A program made the translations under genes and the position numbers. A DNA stretch of 64,000 bases. It comes from Streptomyces thinghirensis (GTDB taxonomy: Bacteria > Actinomycetota > Actinomycetia > Streptomycetales > Streptomycetaceae). The notes below the pieces were generated by a model that was not told the origin of the DNA, made no database searches, and saw only the letters and a list, made by a program, of their open reading frames with translations. Location of the stretch: NCBI GenBank assembly GCA_021502835.1, contig JAKFGP010000013.1:62001-126000 (forward strand). Reading direction: 5' to 3'. Positions 49,500 to 60,613 of this stretch are shown here, in pieces (the first letter of the stretch is position 1; every line of letters begins with the position of its first letter).

Positions 49500-50375
49500 G
49501 TCAGCTCGAGGCCCAGCGCGCTCATGGTGTGCTCGGCCATGCGCCGCTCCCCGAGGGCGTTGGGGTGCACGGGGGACCAGGCTGTGTCCGAAGAGCAGCG
49601 GTTCGATCCACCGGGTGCCGGGGGCCTCGCAGGCGTCGTGGCCCTCGGACACCCGGGAGAAGTCCACGTACGTGGCACCGGTCTCCTCGGCGGCCCGCTC
49701 GACGACGGCGTTGAGGCGCGTCTGGATGTCCCGCAGGTAGGGCACGTCACCGGCGGCGACCGGCAGCTTCACGAAACAGGACGGGTCGGCGGTGGCCGGT
49801 GTGATCCACGGGTAACCCAGGGCCGCCACCCGGGCGTTGGGAGCCTTGTCGCGGACGGTGCGCAGCGCGGCGCGTGAGCGCGGGGTAGGGTGTTGTTCTC
49901 GATCTGGTCCACGACGGACGTGCCATGTTTGTCCTTGCAGGGGCTGCCCTTCCCGCCGCTGAGGACCCCGGCGGAGCCCACGCCGTGATGGCGTTGATGA
50001 ACGTGTTGTTGTCGTTGCCGCCGATGGTCCAGCGTGACCAGGTCCGTGCCGGTGCTGAGTGCGTCCACCTGGGGGCGCGACGCCCGGGTACTGCGCCTGG
50101 GTGAAGTGGGAAGTCTGAGCGGCGCCGCAGGTGACGTCCTTGAGGCGGGCGCCCGTGGCGGAGGCGATGACGTGCGGGTAGTTCGCCGTGGAGCGCAGGC
50201 AGAGCAGGTTGGTGAGATCGACGGGCGGGACGCCCAAGCCGGCGCTGCTGTCGCCGAGGGCGACGTAGTCCAGGGGGGGGTGGCGTGTGCGGTGGCGTCG
50301 GTGAGACCGAGCCAGTGTGCCGGCGAGGGCGACTGACGCGGTCATGGCGACTGGCGCAGGGCATGCTTCCGGCAT
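49500..50375 (-). CDS. Secreted SGNH-family esterase/lipase
   Basis: About 270 residues. An N-terminal signal (VAMTASVALAGTLAG) precedes LDYVALGDSSAGLGVPPVD, block I with the nucleophile Ser. Usually Tyr follows the Ser (GDSYSAG); here that codon is missing without a frame change. Then NYPHVIASATGARLKDVTCGAA, TIGGNDNNTFINAI (block III), and HPNALGERRMAEHTM, where His is preceded by Val instead of Asp. Six Cys suggest three disulfides, as in Streptomyces SGNH lipases. Start ATG 50375 or 50345. Several frame changes; the end is approximate. Confidence 0.85.
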
Positions 50376-50642
50376 GTGGTCCCTCTTCTCGGGAAGGGCG
50401 TGGGCAGGGGGAGTCGAGCGGAGCGCGTGACCGCTGGTTACCGGCCGGTTCTACTTTAATAGTAATACGCCTGCACCCTGGCTTTGAGTCACGGCGGTGA
50501 CGGAACTTCTTGCGCCGCCTTCGCGGAGGCGGGCCGGCCGAAGTGGCCCGGTCCGCCGGCTACCCGTGAGCGCTGGCTGTCGGTGCCCGTCGCTATGCTC
50601 ACCGAGCCCTTGCCGTCCCGCGCGCACCCGGGAGCCGATGCC

Positions 50643-51179
50643 GTGCCACCGACCGAGACCGACCTCGCCGACGCCGTCCACCGCGCGGCCCGCGCCGCCC
50701 TCCTGGACCTGTTCCGCGACCACCCCGACCACCGGTTCTACTACTGCACCCTCGTCACCCCCGGCGAGGCCTACGAGGCCGGTGCTGTCCGCGTGGTCCG
50801 TCCAGGCGCTGGCCGAGTCGGCACGCCAGAACTGCGCGCCGCTGGACATCAAGTGGTCCTACGCCGACTCCCCGTTCTGCGGCTACGGCGAAGCACCATA
50901 TGGAGCCGGTGCGGCCCTCTTCCGGGGCCGCGGGGAACTCTTCGACCTGCCCGACGGAGAGTGGAGGCCGAGTTCGACCTGGAGACTGCGGGCGATGGAG
51001 ACGGCCATGGCCCGCCTCGACGCGGAAGGCCTCTTCGGCACGGGCGCCGACCGCCCTCCGTCGTCGTCACCGTCGAGGTGCCGTCCGAGACGGGCAACGA
51101 CGAGAGGGCGCTGCGGCTCCAACCCGCCGGAGGCCTGACGGACTGGCTGGCGGAGGCCGCCGTACTGGAGCACGGCTGA
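50643..51179 (+). CDS. DUF4303-like hypothetical protein
   Basis: About 178 residues, cytosolic. Segments DLADAVHRAARAALLDLF, HRFYYCTLVTPGEAY, LDIKWSYADSPFCGYGE, LRAMETAMARLDAEGLFG and VVVTVEVPSETGNDERALRLNPPEAL match my memory of DUF4303, whose members occur in contact-dependent toxin immunity sets and alone. No toxin gene adjoins. Start GTG 50643 is the best in-frame choice; the frame is open further upstream. Stop TGA 51177-51179. Four frame changes. Function unknown. Confidence 0.65.
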   Translation: MPPTETDLADAVHRAARAALLDLFRDHPDHRFYYCTLVTPGEAYEAGAVRVVRPGAGRVGTPELRAAGHQVVLRRLPVLRLRRSTIWSRCGPLPGPRGTLRPARRRVEAEFDLETAGDGDGHGPPRRGRPLRHGRRPPSVVVTVEVPSETGNDERALRLQPAGGLTDWLAEAAVLEHG

Positions 51180-51261
51180 CCGGTGCCGATGGGAACCCGG
51201 GCTGTTCTAAAGTGACTTCCGCCAGTCCAGAACACGCGGACCTGTGAGGTACTCACCAGCC

Positions 51262-53193
<1,932 letters not shown>

Positions 53194-53209
53194 CCACGCC
53201 GTTCGGTGT

Positions 53210-53243
53210 GAGGCCCCGAGGCAGCCCCCTGCTTCGGGGCCTC
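53210..53243 (+). terminator. Terminator after htpG
   Basis: GAGGCCCCGA / TCGGGGCCTC 10-bp stem, extended by inner GCAG/CTGC pairing around a CCCC loop, starting 17 bases after the htpG stop. Confidence 0.85.
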
Positions 53244-53310
53244 TGCTCGCCTGCTGTCCACGTCGCCATCCACATGGCGAGACGGCCTGGCATCCGGAGC
53301 GCCCCACTCC

Positions 53311-53495
53311 AGTATATTCGCACGCATGTATGCATCGGCTCCCGCTGCTGTGCCTCGCGCTCTTCGCGAACTCGGCGTGGTGCGTCGACGACGGCCTCTG
53401 TCGCCACTGAGCCCCCGTACCGGCCGCGTGAACCGCGCCGCCGGTACGCCAGTGCCCCCGCCCGCCGTCCCCGTGCACCACACCGGAGATCTTCC
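53311..53495 (+). promoter_or_regulatory. AT-rich promoter-like region upstream of the YeeE gene, with possible small ORF
   Basis: AGTATATTCGCACGCATGTATGCAT (53311-53335) is the most AT-rich part of a 300-base gap and looks like promoter or operator DNA. ATG 53330 opens a 26-codon ORF with a hydrophobic LPLLCLALFANSAWC core and three further Cys/His positions. It ends at TGA near 53410. It could be a Cys-containing leader of a sulfur gene, a broken start of a regulator, or chance. Nothing else is recognised between htpG and 53496. Confidence 0.35.
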
Positions 53496-54806
53496 GTGAC
53501 CACCGCACCCCCCAGCCGGGCCGCCCCCGGCCGCGCCGCCGCGCGCGCCCGCCGCCCTGTTCGCCCCCTCGCCCACCTCCCTCGGCACGGCCCGAGGGCG
53601 CCGCCCCTGCCCCCGGTGCGCCCGGACGCCACTCGCGGTGTCCAGGGGCTGCTCGCGGCGGCCCTGACCGCGTACGTGTGGTCCGCGCACGGCGCCGCCA
53701 AGCCGGGCGTGCTGCTGCTGCTCGGTCTCGGTCTGGGCGTCGCCCTCTTCCACTCCCCGGTTCGGCTTCACCTCCGCGTGGCGGCAACTGGTCGCCGTCC
53801 GGCAACGGCGCCGGGCTACGGGCGCACACCCTGCTGCTCGGCACCACGGCCACCCTGTTCGCGCTGCTCATCGGCACGGGCACCGGGCTGTTGGCTCCCA
53901 GCCGGCCCCGTCGGCCGGATCCATCGGGGTCGGTCTGTTCGCCGGCTCGGCGCTCTTCGCGATCGGCATGCAACTCGGCGGCGCCTGCGCCTCGGGCACC
54001 CTCTTCGCCGTCGGCTCGGGACAGGGGTCGGTGGTGCTGACCCTCGGCGGCTTCGTCGCGGGCGCCACGCTCGCCGCCTGGCAGTTCGACCTGTGGAAGG
54101 ACCTCCCGGCCTGGGAGCCCGTCGTCCTGTCCGACCACGTCGGCTGGTTCGGCTCCTGGGCCGTGACCATCCGCCGCGCTGCTGCTGGTGGTGCTGGTCA
54201 CGCGGCGCGTCCAGGCCCGCCGCAACCCGCCGCCCCTCGGGGCGGTGCCCTCGGCGCGCGGTGCGGCGGTCCGCGCCGTCCGCGGCTCCTGGCCGCTGGC
54301 CGCCCGGTGCCATCGCGCTGGCCGTGCTCCGAGGCGGGCGTGCTGTGGGTCTCCGGCGGTGCCTGGGGTGTCACGAGCGCCTTCAGCCTGTGGGGCTCCG
54401 AACTCGTGGGCGCGCTCGGCGGACACCCGGAGAACTGGACGTGGTGGCAGCGGCCCGGCAACGCCGAGATGCTGGCGGGCCCGGTGCTCGCCGACAAGAC
54501 CAGCCTCACCGACCTCGGCATCATGATCGGCGCCGCGGTCGCCGCGTCGGTCGGTGGCACCTGGGCCCTGCACCGGGGCATCCCCTGGCGCACGGCGCTC
54601 GCGGCGGTGCTCGGCGGCGTGCTGATGGGCGTCGGCGCCCGCCTGGCCGGCGGCTGCAACATCGGCGCCTATCTGGCGGGCATCGCCTCGGGCAGCCTCA
54701 GCGGCTGGCTGTGGGGCGCCTTCGCCCTGGCCGGCACGTGGGTGGGACTCAGCTGCGTCCCCTGTTCGGCCTGGGCAACCCCAAGCCGGGCGACGGCGTC
54801 TGCTGA
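53496..54806 (+). CDS. YeeE/YedE-family (TsuA-like) thiosulfate/sulfur transporter
   Basis: Membrane protein of about 435 residues with ten or so TM segments. Sulfur-transport repeats: FHSRFGFTSAWRQ (first), FAIGMQLGGACASGTLFAVGSGQ (second, with Cys), and VLMGVGARLAGGCNIGAYLAGIASGSLSGWLWGAF (third, with Cys). The paired GGAC/GGCN motifs with Cys are those that relay thiosulfate in TsuA. Start GTG 53496 with CGGAGA upstream; stop TGA 54804-54806. Cytoplasmic N-terminal Arg/Pro-rich stretch of about 60 residues. Four frame changes. A rhodanese or TusA partner is not adjacent. Confidence 0.87.
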   Translation: MTTAPPSRAAPGRAAARARRPVRPLAHLPRHGPRAPPLPPVRPDATRGVQGLLAAALTAYVWSAHGAAKPGVLLLLGLGLGVALFHSPVRLHLRVAATGRRPATAPGYGRTPCCSAPRPPCSRCSSARAPGCWLPAGPVGRIHRGRSVRRLGALRDRHATRRRLRLGHPLRRRLGTGVGGADPRRLRRGRHARRLAVRPVEGPPGLGARRPVRPRRLVRLLGRDHPPRCCWWCWSRGASRPAATRRPSGRCPRRAVRRSAPSAAPGRWPPGAIALAVLRGGRAVGLRRCLGCHERLQPVGLRTRGRARRTPGELDVVAAARQRRDAGGPGARRQDQPHRPRHHDRRRGRRVGRWHLGPAPGHPLAHGARGGARRRADGRRRPPGRRLQHRRLSGGHRLGQPQRLAVGRLRPGRHVGGTQLRPLFGLGNPKPGDGVC

Positions 54807-54816
54807 CGCAGGGGGT

Positions 54817-54855
54817 GCCCGTGCGGCACAGGGGTCAGGCCTGTGCCGCACGGGC
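54817..54855. terminator. Bidirectional terminator
   Basis: Perfect 16-bp stem GCCCGTGCGGCACAGG / CCTGTGCCGCACGGGC with a 7-base loop, between the convergent YeeE-like (stop 54806) and TetR (stop 54858) genes. Confidence 0.92.
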
Positions 54856-54857
54856 GG

Positions 54858-55417
54858 CTAACGAGCGCGCCGGTCCGTGGCGGTGACGCGGGCGACGGCC
54901 TCCGCCGTAAGGGCCCGCCCGTGGGGCTCACGGGCCAGCGCGCGGTGCAGGGTCAGACCCTCGATGAGGGCGTCGAGCTGGCGGGCGGTGTCCGGGTCGA
55001 AGTGCTTCTCCAGGTGGACGCGACTGCGGCGCATCCACTCGTGGGTGAGTTCCCGGTAGGCCGGCTGCCGCGCGGCGAGGGTGTACAGCTCCTGGGTGAG
55101 CACCAGGTCCCGCTAGCTCCCCTCGGACAGTTCGTGTACGAGGTCGGCGACCGCCGCCCGGGCCTGGTCGCGATCGGCCGCCGCGCCGAGGCGGGCGTCG
55201 AGACACGGCGACGATGTGGTCGGTGAAGCGGCCGAACGCCTCCCGCAGCAGCTCTTCGATGCCACTGAAGTGGTACGTCATCGAACCCAAGGGGGACCCC
55301 GGCGCGCGTGGCGATCCTCCGGTGGGAGACGCGTGCGATGCCCTCCTCGGCGATCAGGTCGAGCGTGGCGGCGATGATGCGTTCACGCCGTTGGGGATCC
55401 CTGTGTCCGGTTGCCAT
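54858..55417 (-). CDS. TetR-family transcriptional regulator
   Basis: About 185 residues. [51 protein letters not shown]. Ligand domain: [43 protein letters not shown] and [16 protein letters not shown] 55417 lies 11 bases after the acetyltransferase stop. An in-frame TAG at 55117 interrupts HELSEGS.RDLVLTQ, where Gln fits. Three frame changes. Last gene of the MFS-acetyltransferase-TetR operon, whose repeated GTACGAACGTAC sites it probably binds. Confidence 0.88.
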
Positions 55418-55427
55418 GGGAGCAGGC

Positions 55428-56008
55428 CTACACCTTCCGCACCGGGCGGGCGGGGTTGCCGACGGCCACGACGTTCGCGGGCGTCCTTCGTGACGACCGC
55501 TCCCGCGCCGATGACGGCGTTGTCGCCGATGGTCACGCCGGGCAGGACGACGGCGCCCCCCGCCCAGCCAGACGTTGTCGCCGATGGTGATGGGCCGGGC
55601 GGCCTCCAGCTTGTCCCGCCGGGGCTCGGCCTCCAGGGGATGCGTGGGGGTGAGCAGCTGGACGCCCGGCCCGATCTGGCAGTCCTCGCCGATGGTGATC
55701 GCCGCGACGTCCAGCGCGGTCAGGTTGTAGTTGACGAAGGTGCGCGCGCCGATCGTGATGTTGCTGCCGTAGTCGACGTACAGCGGTGGCCGCACGTGGG
55801 CCTCGGCGCCCAGGGAGCCGAGCAGTTCCTCGAGGACCGGCCGCGCGGCTTCCGCGTCCTCCACGTACGCGGCCTGGTAGCGGGCGGCGAGCCGCACGGC
55901 CTGCTGCTGCCTGCGGGCGATCTCGGGGTCGTCGGCGACGTAGAGGTCGCCCGCCTCCATGCGTTCGAGGTTCGTGCGGGGGTCCTGCGCGAAGTGGTCC
56001 GTCGGCAT
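55428..56008 (-). CDS. Maltose/galactoside O-acetyltransferase-like (hexapeptide repeat)
   Basis: Acetyl-CoA-dependent trimeric sugar O-acetyltransferase of about 190 residues. N-terminal Mac domain: [18 protein letters not shown] and [14 protein letters not shown]. Left-handed beta-helix: [44 protein letters not shown] with the catalytic His, [37 protein letters not shown] and [10 protein letters not shown]. Start ATG 56008, stop TAG 55428-55430. Two frame changes near 55490 and 55560. Co-transcribed with the MFS and TetR genes. Confidence 0.9.
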
Positions 56009-56030
56009 GCGCACGATCGTACCCTGGAGC

Positions 56031-56042
56031 GTACGAACGTAC
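56031..56042. promoter_or_regulatory. TetR operator candidate GTACGAACGTAC (site 1)
   Basis: GTACG-AA-CGTAC inverted repeat 23 bases before the acetyltransferase ATG, overlapping the upstream MFS 3' side. A looser copy, GCACGATCGTAC, lies at 56011-56022. The identical 16-base AGCGTACGAACGTACA occurs before the MFS gene. Confidence 0.7.
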
Positions 56043-56044
56043 AT

Positions 56045-57258
56045 TCACGGTCGCCGGGGCCGCAGCACTCCGGCGAGCAGGAGCACGAGGAGCCCGGCGA
56101 ACGGCACCACCAGCAGTCCCACCCGCAGGCTCGACGCGTCGGCGACCAGCCCCACGATCGGCGGGGAGAGCAGGAATCCCAGCCGCATGAGCCAGGAGAC
56201 GATGGTCAGCCCGGAACCGGGCTTCAGGCCGGGCAGCTCGTCCGCCTCGTGCATGGCGGCCGGCACCAGGGTCGCCACTCCGAACCCGGCCGCCGCGAAT
56301 CCGAGGATCGTCCCGGGCACCGTCGGCACGGCCAGCGCCAGGCCCATGCCTGCCGCGGCGACGAGAGCGCCGGAGCGGGCCACCGCGCGCTGGCCGAACC
56401 GGTCCACGAGCCGGTCGCCGATCAGCCGGCCGACGAACTGTGCCCCGACCAGGGCGACATAGCCGGAGGCGGCCAGCGCCACCGACGCGTGCAGCGAGTC
56501 GGAGAGGTAGAGCGTGGCCCAGGAACTGCCCGCGTCCTCGACGAGCGTGCCGGCCGTGGCGATCAGGACGAGCGCGGCGAGTACGTAGCCCGTACCGCGG
56601 CCCCGGTGCCGTGCGCCGCGTCTGCCGCGGCGCCCGGCCCTCGGCGTCGGGCTCCCCGTCCGGTTCGGTCTCGGGGGCCGGGCAGACAGAAGCCGCAGGG
56701 CGACGCACGCCGCGACCGCGAACACCACGGCCGAGAACAGCAGGTGCCCGCCCCGCGCGGACGTCGAGCGCCATCGCGGCGGCGGCCATGGACCCGCCGG
56801 TGACCGCGCCGATGGACCAGATGGCGTGGAAGGAGTTGATGATGGAGCGTCCGTAGCGGCGCTGCACCCGCAGGCCGTGGGCGTTCTGCGCGACATCGGT
56901 GAACGCGTCCGCCGCCCCGGCCAGGAACAGCGCGCCCGCGAACAGCACCACCGAGTCCGCCAGTCCGGCGGCGAGGATCCCCACCCCGGTCAGCAGCGTG
57001 CCGCCGACCGCAACCCGCGCCGAGCCGAACCGGCGGACGAGTATCCCGGCCGCGAGACCGGCCGCGATGGCGCCGGCCGGGGAACGCCGCCACGGCCAGA
57101 CCGTAGGCCGCGTTGCCGATACCGAGGTCGGCCTTGATCTGCGGATACCTCGGCAGGAGGTTGGCGAACAGGGCCCCGTTGGTGAAGAACAGCACGGCGA
57201 CGGCCACGCGAGCCCGCTGTTCGGCCGGGGCGGGCCGACGCAGTACGTCAACAGTCAT
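56045..57258 (-). CDS. MFS transporter
   Basis: Twelve-TM major facilitator of about 400 residues. AVAVLFFTNGALFANLLPRYPQIKADLGI at the start; GAGAIAAGLAAGILVRRFGSARV; DVAQNAHGLRVQRRYGRSIINSFHAIWSIGAV; SGYVALVGAQFVGRLIGDRLVDRFGQR with motif A; VPTVPGTILGFAAAGFGVATLVPAAMHEAD. Resembles the YbjJ/inner-membrane sugar-acid or drug exporter group. Start ATG 57258, stop TGA 56045-56047. Three frame changes. First gene of the operon; the operator precedes it. Confidence 0.87.
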
Positions 57259-57281
57259 GCCCCGAGCCTACAGTCGGAAGC

Positions 57282-57293
57282 GTACGAACGTAC
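57282..57293. promoter_or_regulatory. TetR operator candidate GTACGAACGTAC (site 2)
   Basis: Same 12-bp inverted repeat as at 56031-56042, and the same flanks (AGC...AC), 24 bases before the MFS start codon. Shared site and spacing before two genes of one TetR-encoding operon make autoregulation likely. Confidence 0.75.
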
Positions 57294-57379
57294 ACTCCCG
57301 AAAACCGGTGTCCCCCGAGCCATGCTGCGGCGATCATGGAGCCGAGTCACCGCACGCCGACCCCGAGGAGCAGCCCGAC

Positions 57380-58023
57380 ATGCCCGTGCCCGCAGACCCC
57401 ACGGTGCTCCATCCGCTGCCCGGGCAGCCGAGGGTGGTGCTCCTCAAGCCGCTGGTGACCTCCCCGCTGATCGAGGTGGGGGAGTACTCCTACTACGACG
57501 ACCCGGACGACGCGACGGCGTTCGAGACGCGCAACGTCCTCTACCACTACGGGCCGGAGAGGCTCGTCATCGGCAGGTTCTGCGCGCTGGGGGACAGGCA
57601 CGCGGTTCATCATGAACGGCGCCAACCACCGCATGGACGGCCCCTCCACCTTCCCGTTCCCCACCATGGGCGGCTCCTGGTCCGAGCACTTCGACCTGCT
57701 CACCGGCCTGCCGAACCGGGGGCGACACGGTCGTGGGGAACGACGTCTGGTTCGGCCACGGTGCGACGGTCCTGCCCGGCGTACGGATCGGACACGGGGC
57801 GATCATCGGCGCGGGCTCCGTGGTCACCCAGGACGTGCCCGACTACGGGATCGTCGGCGGCAACCCCGCCCGGCTCATCCGCACCCGCTACAACGACGAG
57901 GACGTCGCCCGGCTGCTCGCGGTGGCCTGGTGGGACTGGCCGGCCGACCTCATCACCGAGCAGGTGCGGACGATCATGTCGGGCACCGTCGCCGACCTCG
58001 AAGCGGCCGCCCCACCTCGTTAA
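57380..58023 (+). CDS. CatB/Vat-family xenobiotic acetyltransferase
   Basis: Hexapeptide-repeat acetyltransferase (XAT group: streptogramin A and chloramphenicol acetyltransferases) of about 212 residues. [20 protein letters not shown] is the group signature; [22 protein letters not shown] with the catalytic His, [56 protein letters not shown] segment [14 protein letters not shown] near the C-terminus. Start ATG 57380, stop TAA 58021-58023. Two frame changes. Many homologues in soil bacteria have no shown resistance role. Confidence 0.9.
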
Positions 58024-58065
58024 ACTGGCGCCCGCCGTAACGCACAGCGCACTGAGGAGACCCGG

Positions 58066-58785
58066 ATGCCGGCACACGACCCGTCCGTCTCCGACGACGC
58101 GGCCAGGGGCGAAGGGGCCGTCCTCGGCACCGGTCCGGCAGGTGCTGTCCGACAGCGTCTACGAGGACGTCAAGGCCATGGTCATGGACCATGAGATCGC
58201 CCCCGGTGCCCGCGTTGGCATCGAGGCCCTGGCCCCGCACGCTCAACGTCTCCCCGACCCCTGTGCGCGAGGCCCTGGCGCGGCTGGAGTCCGACGGTCT
58301 CGTCGTCAAGCGCTCCCTGTCCGGCTACCGGGCCACCGAGCTGCTGACCCGGCAGGGGGTGGAGGAACTCTTCGAGATGCGGCTGCTCCTGGAACCGCGA
58401 GCCGCCGCCCTGGCCGCCCGCCACGCCGACGAGTCCCAGCTCGACGCCGTCGAGGCCATCCTGGAGGACATGCAGGCCCACCCCGGCCCCGCCGGACCGT
58501 ACGCGGCCTACCGGGACTTCGCCGTCCTGGACCAGCGTTTCCACGACGCGATCGCCGGGGCCGCCCGCCGGCCCCTGCTCGCGGACGCGGTGGAGCGGCT
58601 CCACTCCCACCTGCACATCTTCCGCCTCAGCAGCCTCCGGAGTGAAGGCGCCCCGACCCTCGCGGAGCATGAGCGCGTGGTCCGCGCGATCCCTGCGCCG
58701 CAGGCCAGAACGCGCGGCCGAGGCGATGGCGGACCACCTCGCCCGCAGCCTGGAACGCCGGCTCGGCCGGCTCGGGCCCGGCTGA
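58066..58785 (+). CDS. GntR-family (FadR-type) transcriptional regulator
   Basis: About 238 residues. VYEDVKAMVMDHEIAPGARVGIEALARTLNVSPTPVREALARLESDGLV is the winged helix. The FCD domain has FEMRLLLEPRAAALAARHA, FAVLDQRFHDAIAGAARRPLL, HLHIFRL and LAEHERVVRAI, with Asp/His metal ligands. Start ATG 58066 with GAGGAGA upstream; TGA 58783-58785. Three frame changes. It converges on the fuconate-dehydratase operon and probably controls it. Confidence 0.88.
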
Positions 58786-58831
58786 CAGCACCGGTTCCCG
58801 CTGCCCCGACCGTGGTGCGTACGGACGAGGC

Positions 58832-59860
58832 TCAGGACTCGCTCCCGGCCGGCACCGGTACCTCACCGGACAGCAGGCTCCGCGTCCGCAGTCCCTCCCA
58901 CACCGCGTCGGGCAGGGGCCGGTGGAACTGCTCGGTCGCGTCCCGCACCTGGGCGGCCGACCGCGCCCCGACGAGGACGGAGGCGACCGCCGGATGCCCG
59001 AAGGGGAAGCGCAGCGCGGCCGCACGCAACGGCACTCCCCACGACTCGGTGACCTCGCGCATCCGCACGGCCCGGCGCAGGAGGCCAGCGGGAGCGGCCG
59101 CGTAGTCGTACGTGGCACCCGGCGACGGATCGGCCAGCAGCCCGGAGTTGAACACACCGCCGACGACCACGCTTTTGCCGGCCGCCTCCGCAGCGGGCAG
59201 CAGGGTGTCCAACGCGCCCTGTTCCAGAAGGGTGTAGCGCCCCGCGCACAGCACGGCGTCGACGTCCGTGTCGTCCAGGAAGCGCGTCAGCATCCGGGTC
59301 TGGTTCATTCCCGCGCCGATCGCCCGTACGACCCCTTGCGACCGCAGGTCCTCCAGCGCCGGGTAGGCCTCCCGGAACACCTGCTCCTCGTGGTCGTCGG
59401 GATCGTGCAGCAGGACCAGGTCGACGCGGTCGAGCCCGAGACGGGTGAGGCTGTCCTCCAGCGAGCGGCGCACCCCGTCGGCACTGAAGTCCCACCGCCG
59501 CCGGTGGGTGGCCGGAACGGCGAAGCCGTGGGCGAGGTCGTCCCCGCCGCCGTCGTGGGGCACCAGTACCCGGCCCACCTTGGTGGACAGGGTGAAGCCG
59601 TCCCGCGGCCTGTCCCTGAGAGCCTCGCCCAGTCTGCGTTCCGACAGACCGAGGCCGTAGTGCGGGGCGGTGTCGAAGTAGCGGACGCCCGCCGCCCAGG
59701 CGGCGTCCACGGCGGCCGCGGCCTCCTCCTCGCCCACGTCCTGGTAGAGACCGGCGACGGCCGCGCCGCCGAAACCGAGGGCGGTGACGCGGACGTCACT
59801 CCGGCCGAGGGCGCGGCTGGGCAGCGGCGGGCACGCACCGCTCGGGTCCGGCCGCGTCAC
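58832..59860 (-). CDS. Aldo/keto reductase
   Basis: NAD(P)H-dependent aldo/keto reductase of about 340 residues, one clean frame for nearly its whole length. VRYFDTAPHYGLGLSERRLGEAL contains the catalytic Asp and Tyr, LSTKVGR the Lys, and LLHDPDDHEEQ the His. VFNSGLLADPSPGATYDY and ASVLVGARSAAQVRDATEQF follow. It resembles L-fucose/D-threo-aldose 1-dehydrogenases. Start GTG 59860, which shares GTGA with the SDR stop. Third gene of the operon; fits oxidation of L-fucose in the first step of the pathway. Confidence 0.9.
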   Translation of the reverse strand: MTRPDPSGACPPLPSRALGRSDVRVTALGFGGAAVAGLYQDVGEEEAAAAVDAAWAAGVRYFDTAPHYGLGLSERRLGEALRDRPRDGFTLSTKVGRVLVPHDGGGDDLAHGFAVPATHRRRWDFSADGVRRSLEDSLTRLGLDRVDLVLLHDPDDHEEQVFREAYPALEDLRSQGVVRAIGAGMNQTRMLTRFLDDTDVDAVLCAGRYTLLEQGALDTLLPAAEAAGKSVVVGGVFNSGLLADPSPGATYDYAAAPAGLLRRAVRMREVTESWGVPLRAAALRFPFGHPAVASVLVGARSAAQVRDATEQFHRPLPDAVWEGLRTRSLLSGEVPVPAGSES

Positions 59861-60613
59861 CCCCCGCCTCCGGCCGCAACCGCAGCCCCTGCGTTCCGCC
59901 GTCCACGGCGAGCGCGGTCCCCGTGACCGAGGCGGCGGCCGGGCTCGCCAGGTACACGATGGCCGCCGCGACCTCCTCGGCCGTGACCAGCCGGCCCATG
60001 GGCTGCCGGGCGTCGAGCGCCTCCCGCTCGGCGACCGGGTCCGCCGCCCGGTCGAGGAGGCGGCCGATCCAGGGGTGTCCGCCGTGCCGGGGTTGACGCA
60101 GTTGACGCGGATGCCCTCCCGGAGGTGGTCCGCCGCCATGGCCAGCGTCAGGGACAGCACCGCGCCCTTGCTCGCGCTGTACGGGGCACGCTGCGGCAGG
60201 CCGGCCGTGGCGGCGATCGAGCAGGTGTTGACGACGGCGGCATGCGCGGAGGCCCGCAGGTGGGTCAGTGCCGCGCGGGTGGTGCGGACGATGCCGAGGA
60301 CGTTCACGTCGAGGACCCGGTGCCACTCGGCGTCGTCGTTGTCCCCGACCGTGCCCACCGCGCCGATGCCGGCGTTGTTGACCAGGATGTCGACGCCGCC
60401 CAGGTCTTCGGCGGCGGTGGCGACGGCGAACCGCACGGACGCGTCGTCGGACACGTCCGCGAGGTAACCGCGCAGGGTTCGCCGACGGGCGACGGGTCGA
60501 CGTCCAGCACGGCGACGCCGGCGCCGCCAGGCGGCCAGCAGGGCGGCGGTGGCCCTGCCGATGCCGGACGCGCCGCCGGTCACCAGGGCTTTGAGCCCGG
60601 ACAGTTCACTCAT
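59857..60613 (-). CDS. Short-chain dehydrogenase/reductase of the fucose-type operon
   Basis: About 250 residues. KALVTGGASGIGRATAALLA binds cofactor; LVNNAGIGAVG, VNTCSIAATAGLPQRAPYSASKGAVLSLTLAMAADHL with Ser and Tyr-x-x-x-Lys; NCVNPGTADTPW and SVTGTALAVDGGTQG. Start ATG 60613, overlapping the dehydratase stop; the stop TGA 59857-59859 assumes one indel. Three frame changes. In the non-phosphorylative fucose pathway an SDR oxidises 2-keto-3-deoxy-L-fuconate; that is the likely job (inference). Confidence 0.88.

Noticed and set aside
50643..51179. DUF4303-like protein as an immunity protein of a polymorphic toxin system
   Set aside because: No toxin, WXG100 or secretion gene lies nearby.
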